Part shown: positions 44,032-51,872 of the stretch, in pieces | How the letters are laid out: every line of letters starts with the position of its first letter | How positions within the stretch are numbered: position 1 is the stretch's first letter | Assembly: GCF_030929615.1 (NCBI RefSeq) | Contig: NZ_JAVFVU010000026.1 | Location: 1-64,000, forward strand | Reading direction: 5' to 3' | DNA: 64,000 bases | DNA from: Dyadobacter sp. LHD-138 | GTDB taxonomy: Bacteria; Bacteroidota; Bacteroidia; Cytophagales; Spirosomataceae | Made by a program: the position numbers and the translations under genes | Notes under the pieces: model-generated | The model's input: only the letters and a program-made list of their open reading frames with translations | The model's database searches: none | Told to the model about the DNA's origin: nothing

Positions 44032-46695
44032 TCAATGAAACGCTGCCCGTTGTTTTTCGATGAGAGCACGCATAGGCTGATAGCGCGTAACAAAAGCCTG
44101 ATAATCGGCAGGGGAGGATAATTCACTGACCTGTGTTTCGCCTTCATCCGCCTGGCCGGTGAGCCCCTGCTGCAAACTTAAAATGGTATATTCCTGCCAT
44201 AACAAAGGGGCACGATCATTGAACTTCATCGCATCCAAAACGATTTTGTACGCCTTCGAAACCTGCTTCTTTTGCCCATAAAAAGTGGCTGCTGCGGCTA
44301 CAATTTGGGCATCAAAAGGATTGGCATGAATCGCTGCATCGAAATTCTTGTCGGAAGGCGTTTTTTGAGCGGTTGCAAAAAGCGAATCGGCCCTGGTTTT
44401 TGGCGGTTTAATCGTCATCAACGAGCTTTGTAATTTTTGCAGAGCAGGATTCGGTTCTTTTTCCTGCATTCTCTGAAGCAACAGCCCACCAATAGCCTGC
44501 TGACCCGAAAGTGCATAGCCAACGGCCTGTCCGAGTATCCCTTCCACACCGTCTACATGGGCCAGATGCTGAATGGCCCTGTCATACAAGCCAACCTGCA
44601 ACAACCAGTGTCCAAGCACTTTATGATACATTTTACTTTTCTCGCCACCTTGCTCCGCCCAAACTGACAGCGTTTCAATGGCTTTTAACTTGTTTCCGCT
44701 GTAAAATTCAGGATACAGCGCACCCAATAACAAATCCTCCGAAAGCAACGGATTTTTATTGGCCAGTTTTGGTAAAAATGTAGCCGGTAAACTGTCCGCA
44801 CCAGCCTGATTCCTTGCATAATTCAATAAATAGGCCAGGCTGGAAACGCTCAAAACAGAATCCGGATTGATCGCATCATCCTTAAAGAACTGCTTAGGGA
44901 ATTTCTGGCGCAAATTTTGAACGGCGAGCCAGTTGGCCTGCCAGGAAAGATATTTTTGTGCACTGCTGTGATTCACCAGGGAGTCTAACAACCCCGCATC
45001 GGTGCTCCGCGCCCAGATTGCCAGTAAATTCGTCGCCGGAACTTCTGGTCTTTTGATATTTTTTTCCGCTTTATCCAGGTAGTAATGTGCCGAATCGGCC
45101 ACGTTTGTTTTGGCATAAAGCATCCCCAGGTTATTCAACAATTCTCCGCTTTCCGGAAAAGCCCGAAGGCCTTCCTGCAAACTAAAAACGGCATCAAAAA
45201 ACAGACTTTCCTGCATCAGTACGCCCGTAAGACCCGCATATGCCTGTGGAGAAGGGTTTTTCAATAACGCCTGACGGAAATAATGAGCCGCCACCACCTT
45301 GTCGCCCTGCCGCAAAGCAAGGGAGGCCAGCGCGTAGTTTGACTTATGATTCTGAAATTCCTGCTGCAGCGCCATTTTATAATACTGCTCCGCCAGCGGA
45401 TATTCTCCTGTATTGGCATATAAATCACCCAATCCATTAAAATATCCCGCCACACCCTGATAAACAGGAAGCAGCCTCTGCATCGAAAACAATACAACGA
45501 CGCCCGCGAAACCGAACAAGCGGGTCTGCGTTAAGCCAAAACGCATCGGCTTATACAGTACTTTATGAACAGCCAGTCCTTGTTTGAAAACGGCATAAAA
45601 GTTAACGACAATGTAAAAAAGGAAAACAATGCTCATGGCCAGCTGGCCGTTCACGACCACATCTTCCAATACTTCCAGTAAGGGATCATTGGCCGTCCCC
45701 GCAGCGTATGCGGTAAAAGCTGCCGTAACAATGAACAGGCCTATGTATAACCAGAAACCGGTTGTCCGGAAAGATATTAACCCGTTGGTAGAATCAATTC
45801 TCTTCTTAAAACCCCAGAGACCTAATACCCCGGCGGCAATGGCAAGATATACCGGACTCAATAAAGTAAGGTCCCAATCAATCTGGCGTGTGTTTTTCAG
45901 GTAGAGCAGGAGCAGGGACAACAGATAAAGCATGCTGATCACCAGAAAATTAGTCAGACCCGATTTGCCATTTTTACTTTCTCCGCTTGTGCTGAGCCAT
46001 ACCAGCGCTGCCACAATTTCTGTGGCCGAAACCAGTAAAAATATAATCGAGATCAGCAACCAGATTGGCAGGGAATAAGAAGCAGCCGTTAGGGCAGGGA
46101 ACGAAACAGGAGAAACAAAGCCGACCAACGCCAATAGCAAAACAGAAACACCCACAAGCCCAAGAATCCTTATCCCAATGCCGAGGTCTGGGCGGAATGC
46201 GTGGAAATGATAGCTGAGACCCGTAAATAATGTTACCGTTATAATAAACAACGCCCGGCTTCCTTCGCCAAACACACCCAGGGTTTCCAGCCGCGCCGAA
46301 GCCAGCAGAAGAATAAATGCGACCATTCCTGCCAAATACCAGAAACGCGGCATGGTGGTCAGCGCCGCCAGGATGAATGAAAGGCCAATCATTACAAATC
46401 CCCAAAAGATTTTCAAAGTCAGGAAGTCAGTTTCCATGGTGGAAGCGACAAACTGTTCGGTAACCAGATTGGAAGGAACCGAAATTCCATATTGCCATTG
46501 ATCAAATTTCAAAACATCAACAACGGTGGAGATATCGGATAGTTCGCTGAGCACATCCCAGCGGATTACATTGGCAAGAGGATCAATACCTTTCAGAACG
46601 AAAAAAAGTATTGATAATAGTATAATGACGAAAGCAGCAATGGTAATCCTGCGTTCAGACGAAGACCATACTTTCCAAAAAAAAAGTTCTTTCAT
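44032..46695 (-). CDS. Large membrane protein with TPR domain, 887 aa
   Basis: The N-terminal half (about residues 15-420) has some ten membrane helices, e.g. ITIAAFVIILLSILFFVL and FWLYIGLFIVTAAFTAYAAG, with two short loops. The C-terminal half (about 425-887) contains TPR repeats: GLGDLYANTGEYPLAEQYYK, ALASLALRQGDKVVAAHYFR and ELLNNLGMLYAKTNVADSAH are clear units. Its topology puts the TPR array on one face of the inner membrane. It may be a scaffold or an O-antigen-ligase-like protein, but no such motif is seen. Function unknown. It is a single-gene unit. Confidence 0.85.
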   Translation of the reverse strand: MKELFFWKVWSSSERRITIAAFVIILLSILFFVLKGIDPLANVIRWDVLSELSDISTVVDVLKFDQWQYGISVPSNLVTEQFVASTMETDFLTLKIFWGFVMIGLSFILAALTTMPRFWYLAGMVAFILLLASARLETLGVFGEGSRALFIITVTLFTGLSYHFHAFRPDLGIGIRILGLVGVSVLLLALVGFVSPVSFPALTAASYSLPIWLLISIIFLLVSATEIVAALVWLSTSGESKNGKSGLTNFLVISMLYLLSLLLLYLKNTRQIDWDLTLLSPVYLAIAAGVLGLWGFKKRIDSTNGLISFRTTGFWLYIGLFIVTAAFTAYAAGTANDPLLEVLEDVVVNGQLAMSIVFLFYIVVNFYAVFKQGLAVHKVLYKPMRFGLTQTRLFGFAGVVVLFSMQRLLPVYQGVAGYFNGLGDLYANTGEYPLAEQYYKMALQQEFQNHKSNYALASLALRQGDKVVAAHYFRQALLKNPSPQAYAGLTGVLMQESLFFDAVFSLQEGLRAFPESGELLNNLGMLYAKTNVADSAHYYLDKAEKNIKRPEVPATNLLAIWARSTDAGLLDSLVNHSSAQKYLSWQANWLAVQNLRQKFPKQFFKDDAINPDSVLSVSSLAYLLNYARNQAGADSLPATFLPKLANKNPLLSEDLLLGALYPEFYSGNKLKAIETLSVWAEQGGEKSKMYHKVLGHWLLQVGLYDRAIQHLAHVDGVEGILGQAVGYALSGQQAIGGLLLQRMQEKEPNPALQKLQSSLMTIKPPKTRADSLFATAQKTPSDKNFDAAIHANPFDAQIVAAAATFYGQKKQVSKAYKIVLDAMKFNDRAPLLWQEYTILSLQQGLTGQADEGETQVSELSSPADYQAFVTRYQPMRALIEKQRAAFH

Positions 46696-46771
46696 AAATA
46701 TTTTTTAGCCCGATACTGAAATTTACCAACGCCTGCCTGCCACAATTTGATATAATGTTTCAAATCGAACA

Positions 46772-46869
46772 TTAACGCCCGGTGATTTCTACGAGATCGG
46801 TAGTTTGAAGCAGGTCTAATGCCTGGGTTAAGTTAAATTAGGAGGTATATGTGCATCAAGGATGATCAT
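46772..46869 (-). pseudogene. Remnant of a DUF5615-like toxin gene
   Basis: The antitoxin stop and a new ATG overlap as TGATG. From this ATG the frame reads MIILDAHIPPNLT then stops. Such an opening is that of DUF5615 (PIN-like) toxins that pair with DUF433. In the next frame a further reading, ALDLLQTTDLVEITGR then stop, resembles the end of such toxins. A full protein would need about 115 residues, so most of the centre is lost. The family match is by recall and tentative; the overlap and the stop codons are visible. Confidence 0.55.
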
Positions 46870-47102
46870 CAAGCTGCTTGTAAAACAGGATGATTCAGCT
46901 TGACAGTCGCATAAAGAAGGCAAGCGGTGATATCTTCCGGAACCAAATCAGGTAATTCTTCCGAGATAATCTGCTCTGGTGTTAATCCATTTGCCAATAA
47001 CTCAATGACGTCTGTCACTCTTATACGCATGTTACGAATACATGGTTTTCCTCCGCATTGATTCGGATTGAACGTGATCCGCTCTAAAAGCTGTGTATTC
47101 AT
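46869..47102 (-). CDS. DUF433 family antitoxin
   Basis: A 77-residue protein of the DUF433 family. It starts MNTQLLERITFNPNQCGGKP, with the conserved P-x-x-C-x-G-x-P/R-x-I pattern, and continues with RIRVTDVIELLANGLTPEQI, a helix-turn-helix-like region, then ELPDLVPEDITACLLYA. The family is the antitoxin of PIN-like (DUF5615) toxin pairs. Here the expected toxin gene is disrupted immediately downstream, which leaves an orphan antitoxin that may still repress its own promoter or neutralise toxins encoded elsewhere. Confidence 0.88.
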   Translation of the reverse strand: MNTQLLERITFNPNQCGGKPCIRNMRIRVTDVIELLANGLTPEQIISEELPDLVPEDITACLLYATVKLNHPVLQAA

Positions 47103-47341
47103 TTATCAGAAGTATAAAGATTTATAACCCAAATTTAGCCGATTTTCATAACTTCATCAAATCCATTCCAAATCGCAATGGGCTAATATTGAAATATTCG
47201 TGTATCCAAAAAATAAGTTCATATTGAAAAAAAAGTTCCTGACAGAACATTTTTTTAACCCGTTTCTGATAATTTCTATACTGTTTTGACTGATTTTGGG
47301 TGATTTTCTAAAAAATATCCAATAAATGAATCGTGACACTA

Positions 47342-47372
47342 TTGGTACTGACCAAATTATCTCCTACTTTTG
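47342..47372 (+). promoter_or_regulatory. Promoter of atpDC
   Basis: TTGG at 47342 and TACTTTTG at 47365 are separated by 19 bp, a good match to the Bacteroidota TTTG-N19-TAnnTTTG promoter. It lies 45 bp before the atpD ATG. The remaining 240 bp or so of the gap back to the DUF433 gene is AT-rich with no gene that I can support. Confidence 0.7.
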
Positions 47373-47416
47373 CGGTCTGAAAATAACCTCTCATAGACTA
47401 TACTAAAATTCTTATA

Positions 47417-48937
47417 ATGGCAAACGCGACAAACTTAGGAAAAATTACGCAGGTAATTGGTCCCGTTGTAGACGTATCATTTGAAGACAGCGAACGCATC
47501 CCGGCTATTCTTGATGCATTAGAGGTCATCAAATCAAACGGTCAAAAAGTAATCCTTGAGTGTCAGCAACACTTAGGCGAAGACAGAGTTCGTACTATTG
47601 CGATGGACAGTACCGAAGGTATGTTCCGCGGAATGGCTGTGAAACCTCTTGGTTCTCCGATCACAATCCCAACGGGTGAATCAATTAAAGGACGTTTGTT
47701 TAACGTAATTGGAGAGCCTATCGACGGTCTTAATCCAGTTGACGCTACGGACAACCGTATTTCAATTCACCGTGCTGCTCCAAAATATGAAGATTTGGCA
47801 ACAGCTACTGAAGTACTTTTCACAGGTATCAAAGTTATCGACTTACTTGCTCCTTATGTAAAGGGTGGTAAAATCGGTTTGTTTGGTGGTGCCGGTGTTG
47901 GTAAAACGGTATTGATTCAGGAATTGATCAACAACATCGCAAAAGCATATGCTGGTCTTTCCGTATTTGCGGGTGTGGGAGAGCGTACGCGTGAAGGAAA
48001 TGACTTGATGCGTGAGATGATCGAAGCTGGTATCATTAAATACGGTGACGATTTCAAACATAGCATGGAAGAAGGCGGATGGGATATTTCAAAAGTGGAT
48101 TATGAAACTTTGAAAGATTCACAAGCTACTTTCGTGTTCGGACAAATGAACGAACCTCCTGGAGCGCGTGCGCGTGTTGCCTTGACGGGTCTTACCGTTG
48201 CTGAATATTTCCGTGATGGAGATGGCGAAGGTCAGGGACGTGATATCCTTTTCTTTATTGACAATATCTTCCGTTTTACACAAGCAGGTTCAGAAGTATC
48301 GGCCCTTTTGGGACGTATGCCTTCTGCGGTAGGTTACCAGCCAACGCTTGCTACTGAAATGGGTCAGATGCAGGAGCGTATTACTTCCACAAAACGTGGT
48401 TCTATTACATCTGTACAGGCTGTTTATGTACCTGCAGATGACTTGACGGATCCAGCACCAGCGACGACATTTACCCACTTGGACGCAACAACTACGCTTT
48501 CCCGTAAAGTTGCTGAAAAAGGTATTTATCCTGCGGTGGATCCACTAGATTCAGTTTCTCGTATCTTGAACGCTGAAACATTGGGTGATGCGCACTACAA
48601 CTGTGCGCAGCGTGTGAAAAACATCTTGCAACGTTATAAAGAATTGCAGGATATTATCGCGATCCTTGGTATGGAAGAATTATCTGACGAAGATAAATTG
48701 GTTGTATCACGTGCACGTCGTGTAGAACGTTTCTTGTCACAACCTTTCTTTGTGGCTGAACAGTTTACAGGTCTTAAAGGTGTATTGGTAGACATCAACG
48801 ATACGATCAAAGGATTTAACCAGATCATGGATGGCGGATACGATCACCTTCCTGAAATGGCTTTCAACCTTGTTGGTACTATTGAAGATGCTCAGATCAA
48901 AGGTGAAAAAATGATGGCAGAAGCTGCTAACAGATAA
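47417..48937 (+). CDS. atpD: F1 ATP synthase subunit beta
   Basis: The catalytic subunit of the ATP synthase. The 506-residue product carries the P-loop GGAGVGKT (157-164), GERTREGND, the DELSEED-region equivalent MEELSDEDK near 420 (ELSDEDK), and IDNIFRFTQAGSEVSALLGR. It contains the usual N-terminal beta-barrel and C-terminal helical domain. As in many Bacteroidota, atpD sits with atpC alone, away from the other F1 and Fo genes. The promoter upstream is one of the best in the window. Confidence 0.97.
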   Translation: MANATNLGKITQVIGPVVDVSFEDSERIPAILDALEVIKSNGQKVILECQQHLGEDRVRTIAMDSTEGMFRGMAVKPLGSPITIPTGESIKGRLFNVIGEPIDGLNPVDATDNRISIHRAAPKYEDLATATEVLFTGIKVIDLLAPYVKGGKIGLFGGAGVGKTVLIQELINNIAKAYAGLSVFAGVGERTREGNDLMREMIEAGIIKYGDDFKHSMEEGGWDISKVDYETLKDSQATFVFGQMNEPPGARARVALTGLTVAEYFRDGDGEGQGRDILFFIDNIFRFTQAGSEVSALLGRMPSAVGYQPTLATEMGQMQERITSTKRGSITSVQAVYVPADDLTDPAPATTFTHLDATTTLSRKVAEKGIYPAVDPLDSVSRILNAETLGDAHYNCAQRVKNILQRYKELQDIIAILGMEELSDEDKLVVSRARRVERFLSQPFFVAEQFTGLKGVLVDINDTIKGFNQIMDGGYDHLPEMAFNLVGTIEDAQIKGEKMMAEAANR

Positions 48938-49021
48938 TCACAATATTGATTGACAGACTGATAGTGAGATATTTATATCAATACTAAAAGCTGATCGCTA
49001 ACAGCCAAAAGCCAATTAAAT

Positions 49022-49264
49022 ATGCATTTAGATATCATTACCCCAGATAAAAAAGTATTTGCCGGAGAGGCAAATGCTGTTACTTTACCGGGTACCGACG
49101 GACAGTTTCAGGTTTTGAATAGTCATGCACCACTTGTGAGTTCTCTCAAACGTGGCGATGTGGTTGTCGATATCAGTGGCGCCAAACAAACTTATACCAT
49201 CGATGGTGGTGTGGTTGAGGTACTGAACAATAAAGTTTTGGTTTTGGCTGAGGCGATTTTGTAG
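49022..49264 (+). CDS. atpC: F1 ATP synthase subunit epsilon (short form)
   Basis: The 80-residue product covers the N-terminal beta-sandwich domain, from MHLDIITPDKKVFAGEANAV to NNKVLVLAEAIL, with the family signature LPGTDGQFQVLNSHAPLVSS. The C-terminal helical hairpin that inhibits the enzyme in E. coli is absent, which is common in Bacteroidota. It lies 84 bp after atpD and ends at a strong terminator. Confidence 0.94.
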   Translation: MHLDIITPDKKVFAGEANAVTLPGTDGQFQVLNSHAPLVSSLKRGDVVVDISGAKQTYTIDGGVVEVLNNKVLVLAEAIL

Positions 49265-49283
49265 GGTAAAATTATATTTTTTT

Positions 49284-49325
49284 GTAGGGTGCAGGCATTT
49301 TTGCCCGCACCCTATTTTTTTTGCG
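49284..49325 (+). terminator. Terminator of atpDC
   Basis: TAGGGTGC...GCACCCTA with an inner GC-rich stem is followed by TTTTTTTT. Confidence 0.9.
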
Positions 49326-49421
49326 TTTTGATCAATAGCCTTGATCTACAATTAGGTAGTGATTTCTACAAGTTTCCGAAACTTTAACTATTTTCGAAGA
49401 AGCACTTTTCAGAACACTCCT

Positions 49422-50756
49422 ATGCAGCAACCTTCTCCCAAAAAAGAACTTCTTAAAATCTTAGGCGTCGGCTTCGGCATTGCCGTCACCATCGGCGGAA
49501 CAATCGGAACCGGCATACTTCGAAAACCAGGACCGATTGCAGCACAACTGGGAGAACCCTGGCTTATCATGACCGTCTGGATTGCTGTCAGTATTTATGC
49601 TTTTCTCGGCACATTATGCACCATTGAACTGGGGACATCAGTCCCGAAAGCAGGGGCCTGGTACGTGTATGCCCAGCGGGCCTTTGGAAATTATGCAGGA
49701 TTTGTCGTCGGGATCAACAGCTGGCTTGGCACCTGTGCTGCGTTGGGTTTCGGCGTGTACACCATGAGCGAATATATGGCGCTTTTAATTCCTTCACTAT
49801 TGGGATACGAAGCGTACATTGCCGCTACAATTCTTTTAGTCCTGACCGGAATACACTGGATAGGACTGGCTTTGGCCAGTAATTTTCAAAACGTGATGAG
49901 TTTTCTGAAAGCAGTCGGCCTTTTCACCTTCGTCGCCGTTTGTTTTATTTATGGCAAAGAAATATCACCTGCTGATGCCAGTCTGACCACCAGTAAAATC
50001 ATCCAGACAGGCAGTTTTATTGGGCCGCTGATCTTTTCACTTCAGGCCATATTTTATACGTATGACGGCTGGCATACGGCTGCCTATTTCACGGAAGAAG
50101 ACAAAGACCCAAGTAAAAACCTTCCAAAATCGATGATTGGCGGTGTTTTGCTGATTATCGTGATTTATCTGTTATGCAACATGGCCATCTTATATATCCT
50201 GCCCATGCATGATCTGGCCAATTCAAAACTCGCCGCTGCCGATGCCATCAGGTTAATCTTTGGGGATGGCTCCGGTAAAATTGTAACCATTTTCCTGATG
50301 GTCTCCATCCTGGGCATTGTCAACGCGCAAATGTTGTTCAACCCAAGGGTGCTGTATTCCATGAGCCGCGACGGGCTTTTTATCAATGCAGGCACTTATG
50401 TGAACAAAGGCGGAACGCCGGCATTGGCGATGCCAATTACTGCTACCGTTGCTATTTTACTGATACTGGCAGGTAAGGAAGCCTGTGAAAAACTTTCCGA
50501 TATTGCCACATTCTTCTTTGTGTTAGGCTATACCTCTGGCTTTGCCTCACTGCTTGCCCTTCGAAAAAAAGAACCGCTTTTGCCGCGCCCGTGGAAAGTG
50601 CCCGCTTATCCTTTTTTGCCCATCCTCATGCTCATTATCTCCCTGGCATTTCTGGTCTCGGCCATTTTCCAGGATATTTCCAGCAGCTGGTATGCGCTGC
50701 TGTTTTTAGTAATAAGTTATCCGATTTTTCTCGTGGTACAACGGTTGAATCGTTAA
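49422..50756 (+). CDS. APC family amino acid permease
   Basis: A 444-residue inner-membrane transporter with about twelve hydrophobic segments. The first helix carries the broken TM1 motif GFGIAVTIGGTIGTGILRKP, in which GTIGTGI is the typical amino-acid binding segment. TYDGWHTAAYFTEEDKDPSK in the middle and ALAMPITATVAILLIL later fit APC porters of the LAT/AdiC-like group. The start before QQPSPKKELLK is used; the frame extends upstream without similarity. The substrate is probably an amino acid but cannot be named. No regulators are near. Confidence 0.88.
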   Translation: MQQPSPKKELLKILGVGFGIAVTIGGTIGTGILRKPGPIAAQLGEPWLIMTVWIAVSIYAFLGTLCTIELGTSVPKAGAWYVYAQRAFGNYAGFVVGINSWLGTCAALGFGVYTMSEYMALLIPSLLGYEAYIAATILLVLTGIHWIGLALASNFQNVMSFLKAVGLFTFVAVCFIYGKEISPADASLTTSKIIQTGSFIGPLIFSLQAIFYTYDGWHTAAYFTEEDKDPSKNLPKSMIGGVLLIIVIYLLCNMAILYILPMHDLANSKLAAADAIRLIFGDGSGKIVTIFLMVSILGIVNAQMLFNPRVLYSMSRDGLFINAGTYVNKGGTPALAMPITATVAILLILAGKEACEKLSDIATFFFVLGYTSGFASLLALRKKEPLLPRPWKVPAYPFLPILMLIISLAFLVSAIFQDISSSWYALLFLVISYPIFLVVQRLNR

Positions 50757-50807
50757 ATTAATTAACTTCCTGTATCTTAATGGATTCACACACTAAATTC
50801 AGTTATT

Positions 50808-51270
50808 ATGTCAGGTACATTTTCACAACTGTACATCCAGGTGGTATTTGCAGTAAAAGGGAGAGAAAATTTAATACGGCGGGAATTCAGGGAAGCATTG
50901 TATGAATATATCGCAGGCATCATCAAAGGCAAAGGTCAAAAGCCGATTATAGTAAACGGAGTGAGCGACCATATCCATTTATTTATCGGGTTTAAACCAT
51001 CCATTTCCATTTCCGACCTTGTACGCGATGTTAAAAACAATTCGTCCAATTTTATCAATTCAAAGAAAATGGTCGCCGGGAGAGTTTTCATGGCAGGAAG
51101 GTTTCGGCGCATTTTCATATGGTCAATCTCAGGTTGAGTCGGTATTTAAGTACATAAAGAATCAGGAAATCCACCACCAGAAAAGAACATTCCGGGAAGA
51201 ATATTTAGATATGTTAAACAAATGTCAAATCGGTTATGATGAAAAATATTTGTTTGATTGGATTGAATAG
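50808..51270 (+). pseudogene. IS200/IS605-type Y1 transposase with a frameshift
   Basis: The first frame starts MSGTFSQLYIQVVFAVKGRE and includes the HUH motif DHIHLF (H55, H57). At an A4 run at 51066-51069 the reading must shift by one base to continue as KWSPGEFSWQEGFGAFSYGQ, then FKYIKNQEIHHQKRTFREEY, where the catalytic tyrosine lies. Without the shift, translation stops after 109 residues and lacks the Tyr. Length and order otherwise match the family. Either the gene is dead or the shift is programmed or an assembly error. A field of short palindromic repeats lies immediately downstream. Confidence 0.88.
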
Positions 51271-51368
51271 CGTTTGAAAATTGGGCGTCTAATGGTTTCA
51301 TCGCATCGCTTCTGTCACCCGTTCCGGGTTTGGGATCCGGGTTGTTTACGTTTTCTCTATAATACTGC

Positions 51369-51386
51369 CATCCCTTCGGGATTGTA
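51369..51386 (-). repeat. Inverted copy of the GAAGGG-type repeat
   Basis: CATCCCTTCGGGATTG is the inverse of CAATCCCGAAGGGATG, of which several direct copies follow. It lies 99 bp after the transposase stop. Confidence 0.7.
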
Positions 51387-51440
51387 AAGGATAGAAGACG
51401 ACACAAAATAGTGGAAACGTTAATAAAAATCATCAATCAA

Positions 51441-51504
51441 AATTCCGAAGGGATGATTGTATTGTAGGAAAAGGTAGAAAGTTAATCATTACAATCCGGA
51501 ATCG
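51441..51504 (+). repeat. Degenerate half unit of the repeat field
   Basis: This resembles the right part of the following 136-bp unit (CCGAAGGGATGATTGTATTGT and later CATTACAATCCGGAATCGG) with more mismatches, so it is probably an older copy. Confidence 0.6.
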
Positions 51505-51776
51505 GTGACACAGGAAGGCGATTCAAAAAGTATCAATAAATCGAATAAAAAGATACCAATAACCGAGCGTCCACAATCCCGAAGGGATGATAGTATTATA
51601 GAAAAAGAAACAAAAAGCCAATCATTAAAACCCCGAAGGGGTGACACAGAAAGGCGATTCAAAAAGTATCAATAAATCGGATAAAAAGATACCAATAACT
51701 GATCGTCCACAATCCCGAAGGGATGGCAGTATTATAGAAAAAGGAACAAAAACCCATTCATTAAAACCCCGAAGGG
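51505..51776 (+). repeat. 136-bp tandem repeat, two copies
   Basis: Copies at 51505-51640 and 51641-51776 agree at all but about 9 positions counted by hand. Each contains two palindromic cores, CCCGAAGGGATG and CCCCGAAGGGGTGA, plus shared segments such as AAAAAGTATCAATAAATC. A third core starts at 51766, just before the next gene's promoter region. No protein is supported in the 600 bp between transposase and the next gene. The whole field looks like a transposase-associated REP array, not a CRISPR. Confidence 0.85.
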
Positions 51777-51872
51777 GTGAAAGAAGAAATACTAACCAAC
51801 CCAGTTCACATTATTTATTCAAAAAAACATGATAAAATCCATTTTGTAACCTTTATCCATAAATCAATAGCC

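Noticed and set aside
47157..47339. 60-codon minus-strand frame between DUF433 gene and atpD
   Set aside because: Low-complexity AT-rich translation without a recognisable feature; the region is better explained as promoter and spacer.
51066..51069. Programmed frameshift in the transposase
   Set aside because: Only four A are present and no stimulatory hairpin was recognised, so a plain indel is more likely; it stays possible but unproven.
51369..51780. Possible CRISPR array
   Set aside because: The whole 136-bp unit repeats, including what would be spacers, and cores are unequally spaced and in both orientations. No cas genes are near.
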